From the NCBI GenBank assembly GCA_003221435.1, contig QHRS01000068.1:1-16808 (forward strand): 16,808 nucleotides of DNA, in the 5' to 3' direction. Numbering within the stretch: position 1 is the first letter of the stretch; each line of letters opens with the position of its first letter. This document shows, one piece after another, positions 1 to 6,705 of this stretch. The notes below the pieces were generated by a model, which searched no databases, had not been told where the DNA came from, and was given only the letters and a program-made list of their open reading frames with translations. Made by a program: the position numbers and the translations under genes. Source of the stretch: Candidatus Rokuibacteriota bacterium. GTDB lineage: Bacteria > Methylomirabilota > Methylomirabilia > Rokubacteriales > CSP1-6.

Positions 1-1637
1 TCCGCGGGGATCGGGATGCCGAGCAGGTCCAGCATGGTGGGCGCCACGTCCGCCAGAATGCCCGCGGGGCGCAGGGCGCGACCGCGCAGGCCCGGGCAGG
101 CGAGGATGAAGTCGACATCGTACGCGGTGTGGGCGGTCTGCGGCGCGCGGGTGACCGGATCGATCATCTGCTCGACGTTGCCGTGGTCGGACGTCACCAG
201 CACGCATCCGCCGACCCGGTGGGTGGCGGTGACGACGCGGCCGACGCAGTCGTCCACCACCTCGACGGCCCTGATCGCGGCCGGGAGGCTCCCGGTGTGC
301 CCGACCATGTCGGGGTTCGCGTAGTTCATGATGATGACGGCGTAGCGCTCGCGCTCCCCGGGGACCGCCGGATCGAATTCGACGGTCACGTCATCGGTTC
401 GCGCCGCGAGCGCGCGCGTGGCGCCAACGGCCGCGGTGACCGCGGTCTCGGCAAACGCGGTCACCGCGGGGGCGCGCATCTCCGGCGCCTCGTCCTCGCG
501 GACCCCGAGACTCCGGACCTGGATGCGGTCCTCGCGCGGGAAGGGCGCCAGGCGTTTGCCGTTGAAGAAGCTCGTCACGTGGCGGAACTTCTGGGATTCC
601 GAGAGCCTGAGCTGCCACAGGCCACGTGACGCGAAGACCTCTCCGAGGAGGTTCGCCATATTCATCGGGGGGATGATGAAGTCGGCAAACTCGTCGTAGT
701 AGCGCGTCATCCCGAGATAGTAGACCGGCGCCCGCGGGCCGCGCGAGAACCCCTCCTCCTCGAGCCGATCCTCGACGAAGGCCTTGGTGAGCTGGATGGC
801 CCGGTCCTGGCGGTAGTTGAAGTGGATGACGGCATCGCCTGCGGCGATCGTCGCGATCGGCGCGCCGTCGGCGCCGACGATGAGCGTGGGCTGAATGAAC
901 TCGTCGGTTTCGACGTCCGCCGCCCTCGCGTTCGGCGCGACCGGCACGCTGTCGGAGAGCCGGCGACGGTACGCCGCCTCGATCGCCTCGCGCGCCGACC
1001 CCGCCCGGAGGCCGATGCCGTAGACGAGCGCGTCGTACGCGCGCTTCGTGCGCTCCCAGCGCCGGTCCCGGTCCATCGCGTAGTAGCGACCGATGACGGA
1101 GGCGACCCGGCCCACGCCCAGCTCCGAGAGCTTCTTCTCGAGCCGGTCGAGGTACGTGGGCGCGCTCTGCGGGGGCGTGTCGCGCCCGTCGGCGAAGAAG
1201 TGGATGAAGACGCGATCGAAGCGGTGGTGGGCGCAGAAGTCCAGCAGCGCGAAGAGATGATCCTCGGTCGCGTGCACCCCCTGGTCCTGGACGAGACCCA
1301 TGAGGTGCAGGCGCGAGCTGCGCGCCTGGCAGTAGCGGAGGGCGGCGCAGAGCTTCGGGTTCGCGTAAAAGCCCGGGCTGGCGATCACCTTGTCGACGCG
1401 GACGATCTCCTGCTCGACGATCCGGCCCGCGCCCATGTTGAGGTGGCCGACTTCGGACGAGCCTTGGATGCCCTCGCGCACCCCGACCGCCGTTCCCGCC
1501 GCCTTGAGCCGGCTGTGCGGGAAGCTCGCGAGCAGCCCGTCGATGACCGGCGTCCGCGCGAGCTTGACCGCGTTCCCGTCGATCTCGTCACGAATCCCCC
1601 AGCCGTCGCGGATGATGAGGACGAGGGGCGTGTGCAC
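1..1637 (-). CDS. gpmI: 2,3-bisphosphoglycerate-independent phosphoglycerate mutase (3' end off window)
   Basis: Interconverts 3- and 2-phosphoglycerate in glycolysis and gluconeogenesis, in the cytoplasm, using two metal ions and a phosphoserine. I translated this frame myself; it runs off the left edge. Visible motifs are the N-terminal metal ligand in RDGWG (Asp11), the phosphoserine motif GSSEVGHLNMGAGR (Ser61), a QGVHATEDH histidine motif, ADGRDTPP, FNYRQDRA, NYANPDMVGHTG, TSDHGNVEQM and TAHTAYDVDF. About 545 codons are present and the last visible residues correspond to the usual C-terminal LADVAPTMLDLLG block, so perhaps only ten or so residues are missing. The start is the GTG at 1637, right before the conserved TPLVLIIRDGWG stretch; an in-frame stop lies at 1677-1679. 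It begins 22 bases after the upstream dioxygenase stop, so it is probably co-transcribed with ring-cleavage genes, which is unusual for a housekeeping enzyme. Family assignment is firm. Confidence 0.95.
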   Translation of the reverse strand, partial: MHTPLVLIIRDGWGIRDEIDGNAVKLARTPVIDGLLASFPHSRLKAAGTAVGVREGIQGSSEVGHLNMGAGRIVEQEIVRVDKVIASPGFYANPKLCAALRYCQARSSRLHLMGLVQDQGVHATEDHLFALLDFCAHHRFDRVFIHFFADGRDTPPQSAPTYLDRLEKKLSELGVGRVASVIGRYYAMDRDRRWERTKRAYDALVYGIGLRAGSAREAIEAAYRRRLSDSVPVAPNARAADVETDEFIQPTLIVGADGAPIATIAAGDAVIHFNYRQDRAIQLTKAFVEDRLEEEGFSRGPRAPVYYLGMTRYYDEFADFIIPPMNMANLLGEVFASRGLWQLRLSESQKFRHVTSFFNGKRLAPFPREDRIQVRSLGVREDEAPEMRAPAVTAFAETAVTAAVGATRALAARTDDVTVEFDPAVPGERERYAVIIMNYANPDMVGHTGSLPAAIRAVEVVDDCVGRVVTATHRVGGCVLVTSDHGNVEQMIDPVTRAPQTAHTAYDVDFILACPGLRGRALRPAGILADVAPTMLDLLGIPIPA

Positions 1638-1659
1638 GTCGGTTCGCCGGATACGTGAG

Positions 1660-2571
1660 TCAGTCCGTCTCGGTGTTTACCCCGAACGCGGCGGGGCACT
1701 CGGGACCCCAGCGGTACAGTGCGTCGGAGGCCGGCCAGTCGCGCGGTTCCCACGGCGCGTCCTCCGGAATGTAATCGAGGTCGAAGAAGTACTCGGCGAA
1801 GCTGCCCCATGGGTCGCGAATGTAGTAGAAGAAGTTGGAGCCGATCACGTGCCGGCCGAGGCCCCAGAACGGCTCCCAGCCGCGCTCCCGCATGCGCAGC
1901 GCGCCCATCGCCATCTCGTCGATGCTGCCGACCTCGAACGAGCTATGGTGGAAGCCCGGACGCTCCGACTGGAGGAACGCGAGGTTGTGGTGGTCGGTGC
2001 TGCAGCGCATGAAGGCCACGATCTTCCCGCTGCGGTCGGAGAGCCGCATGCCGAGGACGCGCGTGTAAAAGTCGATCTGGCGGTCCAGGTCGGGCGTGAA
2101 GAGCAGCACGTGGCCGAGCCGTCGCGGCGCGGCGCGGAGGTCGGGACGCGGGGCGCCCCGCTGCATTTGCCGCGGCGCATGCCCGGGACTGTTCAGGGCG
2201 AGCGGCGGATCAGGCGCCGCCGGCCGCGGTGCCTCGTCCCGGAGGTTGACGAAGTTGCCGTCGGGATCGCGCACCCAGATGCCGCCCTCCGGCGCGCCCC
2301 GCGGCGGATCGACCTCGCGCGCGCCCGAGCTCGCGAGCCGCTGCCGCGCGGCCGAGTACTCGGCGCCGGGCGCGGCGAAGGCCAGATGGTGCAGGCGCTT
2401 GCGCGGGCCGGCGTAGAGCAGAACCTGATCGCGCCCGCGCGCCTGCGGGCGGAGGCGCACGACGTCGCCGTGGCCGGAGGCATCCTCGAGGCCGAAGTCC
2501 CTGTAGTAGGTCTGCCCCGTCGCCTGGTCCGGCACCTCGAGGGCGTAGTGGAGCAATGCCCGGACGGGCAT
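1660..2571 (-). CDS. Type I extradiol ring-cleavage dioxygenase (two-domain VOC family)
   Basis: A 303-residue protein with two vicinal-oxygen-chelate domains (about 1-115 and 150-290), the size and layout of 2,3-dihydroxybiphenyl 1,2-dioxygenase and catechol 2,3-dioxygenase. Such enzymes open catecholic rings next to the hydroxyls using Fe(II) (sometimes Mn(II)) and O2. The C-terminal domain carries the metal triad His154 (RLGHVLLF), His209 (FHHSSFEV) and Glu260, the last within the extradiol signature YIRDPWGSFAE. Second-sphere residues expected from BphC are also present: His194/His195 (TDHHNLAF), His241 (GRHVIG) and Tyr249/Tyr250. The active site is therefore complete. The N-terminal domain keeps the fold (WVRDPDGNFVNL) but looks non-catalytic, as usual. 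A Pro/Ala/Arg-rich linker (about 112-150) joins the domains. The ATG at 2571 follows the upstream FAH stop by 2 bases, with AAGGA about 9 bases before it, so the two are likely translationally coupled. The substrate cannot be read from the sequence. Confidence 0.9.
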   Translation of the reverse strand: MPVRALLHYALEVPDQATGQTYYRDFGLEDASGHGDVVRLRPQARGRDQVLLYAGPRKRLHHLAFAAPGAEYSAARQRLASSGAREVDPPRGAPEGGIWVRDPDGNFVNLRDEAPRPAAPDPPLALNSPGHAPRQMQRGAPRPDLRAAPRRLGHVLLFTPDLDRQIDFYTRVLGMRLSDRSGKIVAFMRCSTDHHNLAFLQSERPGFHHSSFEVGSIDEMAMGALRMRERGWEPFWGLGRHVIGSNFFYYIRDPWGSFAEYFFDLDYIPEDAPWEPRDWPASDALYRWGPECPAAFGVNTETD

Positions 2572-2573
2572 CG

Positions 2574-3476
2574 TCAGGCGTCCTTCACGGGATTTTCCAG
2601 GACGCCGATCCCCGTGATCTCCATCCGGCAGGTGTCGCCGGGCAACATGAAGACCGGCGGTTTCTTCCCCGCGCCGACGCCGGGCGGCGTCCCGGTGGAA
2701 ATCAGATCGCCCGGCGAGAGCGTGATCAGGTTGGACAGGTACCACACGAGGTACGACACGTCGAAGATGAGCTTCGTCGTGCTCCCGTTCTGCATCTGCT
2801 TGCCGTTCACCCACGTCCGCAGCTCCAGCGCGTGGGGGTTCGGGATCTCGGCGCGATCGGCGATGCAGGGCCCGATCGGCGCGAAGGTGTCGGCCATCTT
2901 GCCCTTGGCCCACTGGCTCGTGACGAACTGGAAGTCGCGCGCGCTGACGTCGTTGATGATCGTGTAGCCGAAGACGTAGTCGAGCGCCCTGTCCTTCGGG
3001 ACGTAGCGCGCCGTCCGCCCGATGACGACGCCCAGCTCGACCTCCCAGTCGAGCTGCGTGCAGCCCCGCGGCCGCAGAATCGGCTCGCCCGGGTCCAGGA
3101 TCGCGTTGTTCCACTTGGGGAACATCGGCGGCTCGGGCGGCACCGGCATGCCGGACTCTTCCGCGTGGTCCCTGTAGTTGAGGCCGATGCAGATGATCTT
3201 GCCCGGATCGGTGATCGGCGCGTGCAGGCGCACCGAGTTGACGGGGGCCGTCACCCACTCGGTGATCGACTTGATGGCGTCCGTCGCCGCCGGGCCCGCT
3301 TCGAGAAAGGCCCGCGTGCTGGAGGGGAGGATCGCGGCGGCGAGCGCGTCGGCGCGGCCGACGCCGTTCTTCGCGAGGGTCGCGGCGTAGCTGGCCTGCA
3401 GGTCCACGACAGCCTCGCCGCGCAGGATGCCGAGTCGCGGAGCATGACCGTTCTGGGAGAATTGGACGAGCTTCAT
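2574..3476 (-). CDS. Fumarylacetoacetate hydrolase (FAH) family protein
   Basis: A 300-residue member of the FAH superfamily, which includes fumarylpyruvate hydrolase, 2-hydroxyhepta-2,4-diene-1,7-dioate isomerase/decarboxylase and acylpyruvase. These metal-dependent enzymes hydrolyse, hydrate or decarboxylate beta-dicarbonyl products of aromatic catabolism. The N-terminal cap domain covers about residues 1-80. The catalytic domain begins near IICIGLNYRDHAEE (about 94-107). The metal-ligand pattern is intact: Glu145 and Glu147 in DWEVELG, and Asp176 in INDVSARD. STGTPPGVG (about 260-268) is the usual C-terminal active-site loop. The ATG at 3476 is chosen because AAGGAGG lies 5 bases upstream. 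It is first in a leftward operon with an extradiol dioxygenase 2 bases downstream, so it probably acts on a ring-fission product or a later intermediate. Its exact reaction (hydrolase, isomerase or decarboxylase) is open. Confidence 0.92.
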   Translation of the reverse strand: MKLVQFSQNGHAPRLGILRGEAVVDLQASYAATLAKNGVGRADALAAAILPSSTRAFLEAGPAATDAIKSITEWVTAPVNSVRLHAPITDPGKIICIGLNYRDHAEESGMPVPPEPPMFPKWNNAILDPGEPILRPRGCTQLDWEVELGVVIGRTARYVPKDRALDYVFGYTIINDVSARDFQFVTSQWAKGKMADTFAPIGPCIADRAEIPNPHALELRTWVNGKQMQNGSTTKLIFDVSYLVWYLSNLITLSPGDLISTGTPPGVGAGKKPPVFMLPGDTCRMEITGIGVLENPVKDA

Positions 3477-3510
3477 GACTGCCTCCTTGAGTTCGTTGGG
3501 TGCGGGGCGC

Positions 3511-3516
3511 ATTATA
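3511..3516 (-). promoter_or_regulatory. Perfect -10 box for the leftward FAH/dioxygenase/GpmI operon
   Basis: On the minus strand this reads TATAAT, an exact sigma-70 -10 hexamer in an otherwise GC-rich region, 34 bases upstream of the FAH start codon. That leaves a leader of about 25-30 bases containing the strong AAGGAGG ribosome site. No convincing -35 box lies 16-18 bases further upstream, so transcription may need an activator. Confidence 0.5.
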
Positions 3517-3554
3517 CCGGAGTTTTTCGCGCCGCGGGATGAGGCCTCGTTTGC

Positions 3555-3567
3555 TATCATATTGATA
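3555..3567. promoter_or_regulatory. Inverted repeat TATCA-TAT-TGATA, candidate operator between divergent operons
   Basis: A perfect 5+5 inverted repeat with a 3-base centre lies in the AT-rich middle of the 149-base intergenic region separating the two divergent catabolic operons. It overlaps GATAAT (3564-3569), a 5/6 match to a rightward -10 box for the CoA-transferase operon. It lies about 40 bases upstream of the leftward TATAAT. A regulator bound here could control both directions. No regulator gene is visible nearby, so the binding family (MarR, GntR, IclR or other) is unknown. Confidence 0.4.
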
Positions 3568-3625
3568 ATTTTCGTCTCGCCGGCAGGAGTCGGCCCCCGG
3601 GAGCGAGTCGGACGGAGAGGGACGC

Positions 3626-4954
3626 GTGGTGGATTACTTTGAGTGGACCAGCGAGCTCTTTGACCACGCCAAGGTCTTCGACAAACCTGAGGCGCTGCGC
3701 GGTATCCGCGTGCTCGAGCTGACCACACTCGTGCTCGGCCCCACGACGGCCGACTTCCTCGGCGAGCTCGGGGCCGAGGTCATCAAGGTCGAGCTGCCGC
3801 CGCGCGGCGACACCATGCGCTTCGTCACGCCCGAGGGCACCTACTGGAAGAATGCGGCGATGGGATTCTTCCCCGAGAACCACTCGAAGTACCACGTCGG
3901 GATCGACCTTCACTCGAACGAGGGCAAGGCGCTGTTCAAGCGGCTCGCGGCGAAGTCCGACATCATGGTCGAGAACTTCCGCGCGGGCACGCTCGACACG
4001 TGGGGCATCGGCTACCGCGACATGCGCGAGATCAACGAGCGCCTCATCTACGTCGCCGATTCCGGCTTCGGCCAGTGGGGTCCGTTCGCGCAGGGCCGCC
4101 CCTCGTACGACGCCGTCGCCCAGACCGTCTCGGGCATGATCGGCATCTCGGGCTTCCCGCAACGGCCCCCCATCCTCTGCGGCATCTTCATCGGCGACTG
4201 GTTCGGCGGGCTGATGGCCGCCAACGCGGCGCTCGTCGCGCTGCACCACCGGGCGAAGACCGGCGAGGGGCAGTTCATCGACCTGGCGCAGAGCGAGGGG
4301 CTCGTCCGCACGCTCGACTGGACGTGGGTCCGCGCGGGGCTGACCGGACGCAACCGCAGGCCCGCCGGCAACTGGGACGAGGCCATCGGCGTCGCGGACA
4401 TCTTCGAGTGCCGGGACGGCTACGTCGCGCTGGCAGCGGCGAGCGACGCCGAGTTCAAAGGGCTCTGCGACGCGCTGGGTGATCGGGAGCTGGCGACGGA
4501 CGCCCGGTTCACCACGCTCGAGTCCCGACAAAAGCCCGAGCACGCGAGCCTGGCGCTCGACCGCGTCCGCGAGTGGGCGCGGAAGCTGGCGCGGGCGGAG
4601 ATCGAGGCGGCGGCGGTCAAGCACGGCTTCGCGGCCGCGCGCGTCGCGACCGCGAAGGACAAGTACGAGGACGAGCACCTGCGCGCGCGGGGCAGCGTGT
4701 GGGAATACGAGGATCCGCTCTACGGCCGGATGGTCGAGCACGGCCCAGGCCCGAAGCTCTCCGAGACGCCCGCGCGCATCAAGTGGTCCGCCAAGCCCGT
4801 CGGCTGGCACAACCACGAGGTCTTCACGCAACTGCTCGGTCTGTCGCCGACGCGGATCAAGGAGCTGACTGACCAGAAGGTCATCGGCCAGTGGGCCGAG
4901 ATTCCCGGGGCGAAGCCCCCGACCGACTGGACCCCAGCGCGAGGTCGGGTCTGA
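3626..4954 (+). CDS. CaiB/BaiF family (class III) CoA-transferase, subunit A, catalytic Asp present
   Basis: A 442-residue class III CoA-transferase. The family moves CoA between carboxylic acids through aspartyl-CoA thioester and anhydride intermediates, in the cytoplasm. The N-terminal Rossmann part carries the family signature RGIRVLELTTLVLGP followed by LGAEVIKVELPPRGD. Next come FRAGTLDTWGIGY and PSYDAVAQTVSGMIGISG. The likely catalytic residue is Asp191 in FIGDWFGGL, followed by the KTGEGQFIDLAQSE block. The C-terminal part ends with LSETPARIKWSAKPVGWHN. The start is GTG at 3626 (a second GTG at 3629 is possible), with GGAGAGGG a few bases upstream. A second CoA-transferase starts 3 bases after the stop, a layout like the heteromeric pairs BbsEF and SmtAB. 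The substrate is unknown; the downstream acyl-CoA ligase and neighbouring ring-cleavage genes suggest an aromatic or dicarboxylic acid. Confidence 0.93.
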   Translation: MVDYFEWTSELFDHAKVFDKPEALRGIRVLELTTLVLGPTTADFLGELGAEVIKVELPPRGDTMRFVTPEGTYWKNAAMGFFPENHSKYHVGIDLHSNEGKALFKRLAAKSDIMVENFRAGTLDTWGIGYRDMREINERLIYVADSGFGQWGPFAQGRPSYDAVAQTVSGMIGISGFPQRPPILCGIFIGDWFGGLMAANAALVALHHRAKTGEGQFIDLAQSEGLVRTLDWTWVRAGLTGRNRRPAGNWDEAIGVADIFECRDGYVALAAASDAEFKGLCDALGDRELATDARFTTLESRQKPEHASLALDRVREWARKLARAEIEAAAVKHGFAAARVATAKDKYEDEHLRARGSVWEYEDPLYGRMVEHGPGPKLSETPARIKWSAKPVGWHNHEVFTQLLGLSPTRIKELTDQKVIGQWAEIPGAKPPTDWTPARGRV

Positions 4955-4957
4955 CCG

Positions 4958-6280
4958 ATGGGGACGCGCGCCCACGACGCGACCACTCCCTGGGCCGAAT
5001 ATGCGCGCGAGTTGACCCACCCCGGGCTCGCCCACGAGAAGCCGGAGGCGCTGGCGGACCTGCGGGTGCTCGACTGCTCGCGCGGCAACTTCGCCGCCCT
5101 GTTCACCTCCTCGATCCTCGCCGAGTTCGGCGCCGAGGTGATCCGCGTCGAGCCGCCCGGCGGAGACGTCGCGCGACTCTTCTCCCCCGAGGCGCAGAGG
5201 CACAGGGGCACGGGCCTGCCCTACCTCGTCGAGGCGCGCAACAAGCGGCATATCACGCTGAACCTCGCGGCCGAAGAGGGCCGCCTCCTCTTCTCCCGCC
5301 TCGCGCGGCACATGGACGTGGTGATCGAAAGCGAGCTGGCGGGCGAGATGGACGCGCGGGGCATCGGGTACCGCCAGCTCTCGGTCCTGAACCCCGGGCT
5401 CATCTACCTGGCGGTCTCGACGAACGGCCAGTTCGGCCCGCGCGCGCGCGAGCGGATGCCCGATCACGACATCACCAACCAGGCGCTCTCCGGCGTCGTG
5501 TACGTCACGGGCGAGCCCGCGACGCAGGGGCCGGCGGAGTCTTCGGTGCCGACGAAGCAGGGCAACTGGGCCGCGTGGTACGTCGGCGGCGGCTTCGGCT
5601 CGCTCGCCGTGCTCGCGGCGCTCGCGTACCGCGGGCGCACAGGGCGAGGCCAGCTCATCGACCTGGCGCCCGGCGAGGCGTACATGCGGTTCACCGACGC
5701 CGCGATCCACTGGTATCACGCGATGCAGCGGGTGCAGGAGCGGGTGGGGGCGCTGCATATCCAGGTGTTCCCGTACACGCTCGTGAAGACGAAGGATTCG
5801 TACGCGTTCATCGCCGGGTTTTCGGACGTCAACTGGACCGGGCTCACGAACATCGTAGGTCGCCCGGAGCTGAAGGAGCGGTTCCCGTCGCCCAAGTCGC
5901 GGATCACCGAGGCCGCCGCCGTGTACCAGGAGCTGCAGGCGTGGTCGCGGGAGCTCACGTCGCAGGAGATCCTCGACCGCTTCCAGGACTACATGGTCAG
6001 CAAGCGGGGCCCGGGGACCGTCGCGACCGCGCGGTTGAACACCCCGGCGCAGGTGCTGGAGGAGTCGCACTGGTGGGAGCGGGGAGTGTTCGAGAAGGTG
6101 GAGGACCCGGAGTACGGCGAGCTGTTGCTGCAGGCGCCGCCCTGGAAGATGTCGGGGACGCCGCCCCGCATCAAGTGGGCGTGCCGGCCGGTCGGCGCCG
6201 ACAACGAGCTGGTCTACCTGAAGTACCTCGGCCTCGGGAGGGCGCGCCTCGAGGCACTACAGAGTGGAGGTGTCGTATGA
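4958..6280 (+). CDS. CaiB/BaiF family (class III) CoA-transferase, subunit B, apparently lacking the catalytic Asp
   Basis: A 440-residue second class III CoA-transferase, clearly paralogous to the gene just upstream. Shared blocks are PEALADLRVLDCSRGNF, FGAEVIRVEPPGGD, GEMDARGIGYRQL, DITNQALSGVVYVTGE, GRTGRGQLIDLAPGE and SGTPPRIKWACRPVG. Where subunit A has its catalytic Asp (GDWFGG), this protein reads GNWAAWYVGGGFGS (residues about 202-215). No Asp or Glu occurs between the PDHD motif and IDLAPGE, apart from the Glu residues in TGEPATQGPAESS. By motif alignment the nucleophile is therefore missing. It may be the non-catalytic partner of a heteromer with the upstream product. The ATG at 4958 follows the upstream stop by 3 bases. 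Its own stop overlaps the next start (ATGA). The family call is firm; the missing residue rests on a by-eye alignment. Confidence 0.92.
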   Translation: MGTRAHDATTPWAEYARELTHPGLAHEKPEALADLRVLDCSRGNFAALFTSSILAEFGAEVIRVEPPGGDVARLFSPEAQRHRGTGLPYLVEARNKRHITLNLAAEEGRLLFSRLARHMDVVIESELAGEMDARGIGYRQLSVLNPGLIYLAVSTNGQFGPRARERMPDHDITNQALSGVVYVTGEPATQGPAESSVPTKQGNWAAWYVGGGFGSLAVLAALAYRGRTGRGQLIDLAPGEAYMRFTDAAIHWYHAMQRVQERVGALHIQVFPYTLVKTKDSYAFIAGFSDVNWTGLTNIVGRPELKERFPSPKSRITEAAAVYQELQAWSRELTSQEILDRFQDYMVSKRGPGTVATARLNTPAQVLEESHWWERGVFEKVEDPEYGELLLQAPPWKMSGTPPRIKWACRPVGADNELVYLKYLGLGRARLEALQSGGVV

Positions 6281-6690
6281 CAGCCGCATCTCGACTGCTC
6301 GGTCTCCTTCTGGTCGCCGTCTTGGCCGGCACAGGCGTCCTGACGCCGCTGGCCGCGGTCGCGCAATCCAAGCCGCAGCCTGCGGAGCCGGACCTCTACG
6401 AGGAAACGTTCAAGCCGTCGCTCACCGGCGAGCTGGCGAGCGGGACGCTGTATACGGCCGGCGCGTTGATCGCGACGCCGTTCGTCTTTGGCGGCCGCGC
6501 TGTCCTCTGCGGGGTGGGCAGCGTGCTGTCGGTGGGGGTCCTCGCGCTCACGCTCGGCACCGGGTACGGCGCGGCGAAGGACGTGTTCGAAGAGGGCTGC
6601 ATCGGCAAGTGGGTCGTCACGCCGTACGACTTGCGGGCGGAAAACACGAGGAAGGGGATCAGAAAAGACCCCTACATCGAATCGCAATAG
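6277..6690 (+). CDS. Small exported, probably membrane-associated protein of unknown function
   Basis: A 137-residue protein I do not recognise. Residues 1-30 form a good signal peptide: a short Arg-containing N-region, a Leu/Val-rich core and an AVA-QS cleavage-like site. After a Pro-rich stretch (about 32-40), residues about 50-100 are Gly/Ala/Val/Leu-rich and hydrophobic. This region could hold one or two membrane segments, and it includes Cys78. A polar tail follows, with Cys108 and several charged residues. The ATG at 6277 overlaps the upstream stop in an ATGA junction, with GGAGG 6 bases before it, so translation is coupled to the CoA-transferase. The acyl-CoA ligase begins 15 bases after its stop. 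Its fixed place inside a CoA-activation operon suggests an envelope role linked to uptake or signalling, but that is inference only. Confidence 0.8.
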   Translation: MTAASRLLGLLLVAVLAGTGVLTPLAAVAQSKPQPAEPDLYEETFKPSLTGELASGTLYTAGALIATPFVFGGRAVLCGVGSVLSVGVLALTLGTGYGAAKDVFEEGCIGKWVVTPYDLRAENTRKGIRKDPYIESQ

Positions 6691-6705
6691 CCGCGCGATA
6701 GAGAA

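Noticed and set aside
3557..6070. Very long open frame on the minus strand opposite the two CoA-transferase genes
   Set aside because: Arg/Pro/Val/Asp-rich translation with no domain or motif. It is the usual antisense shadow of high-GC codon bias, while the plus strand carries clear family proteins.
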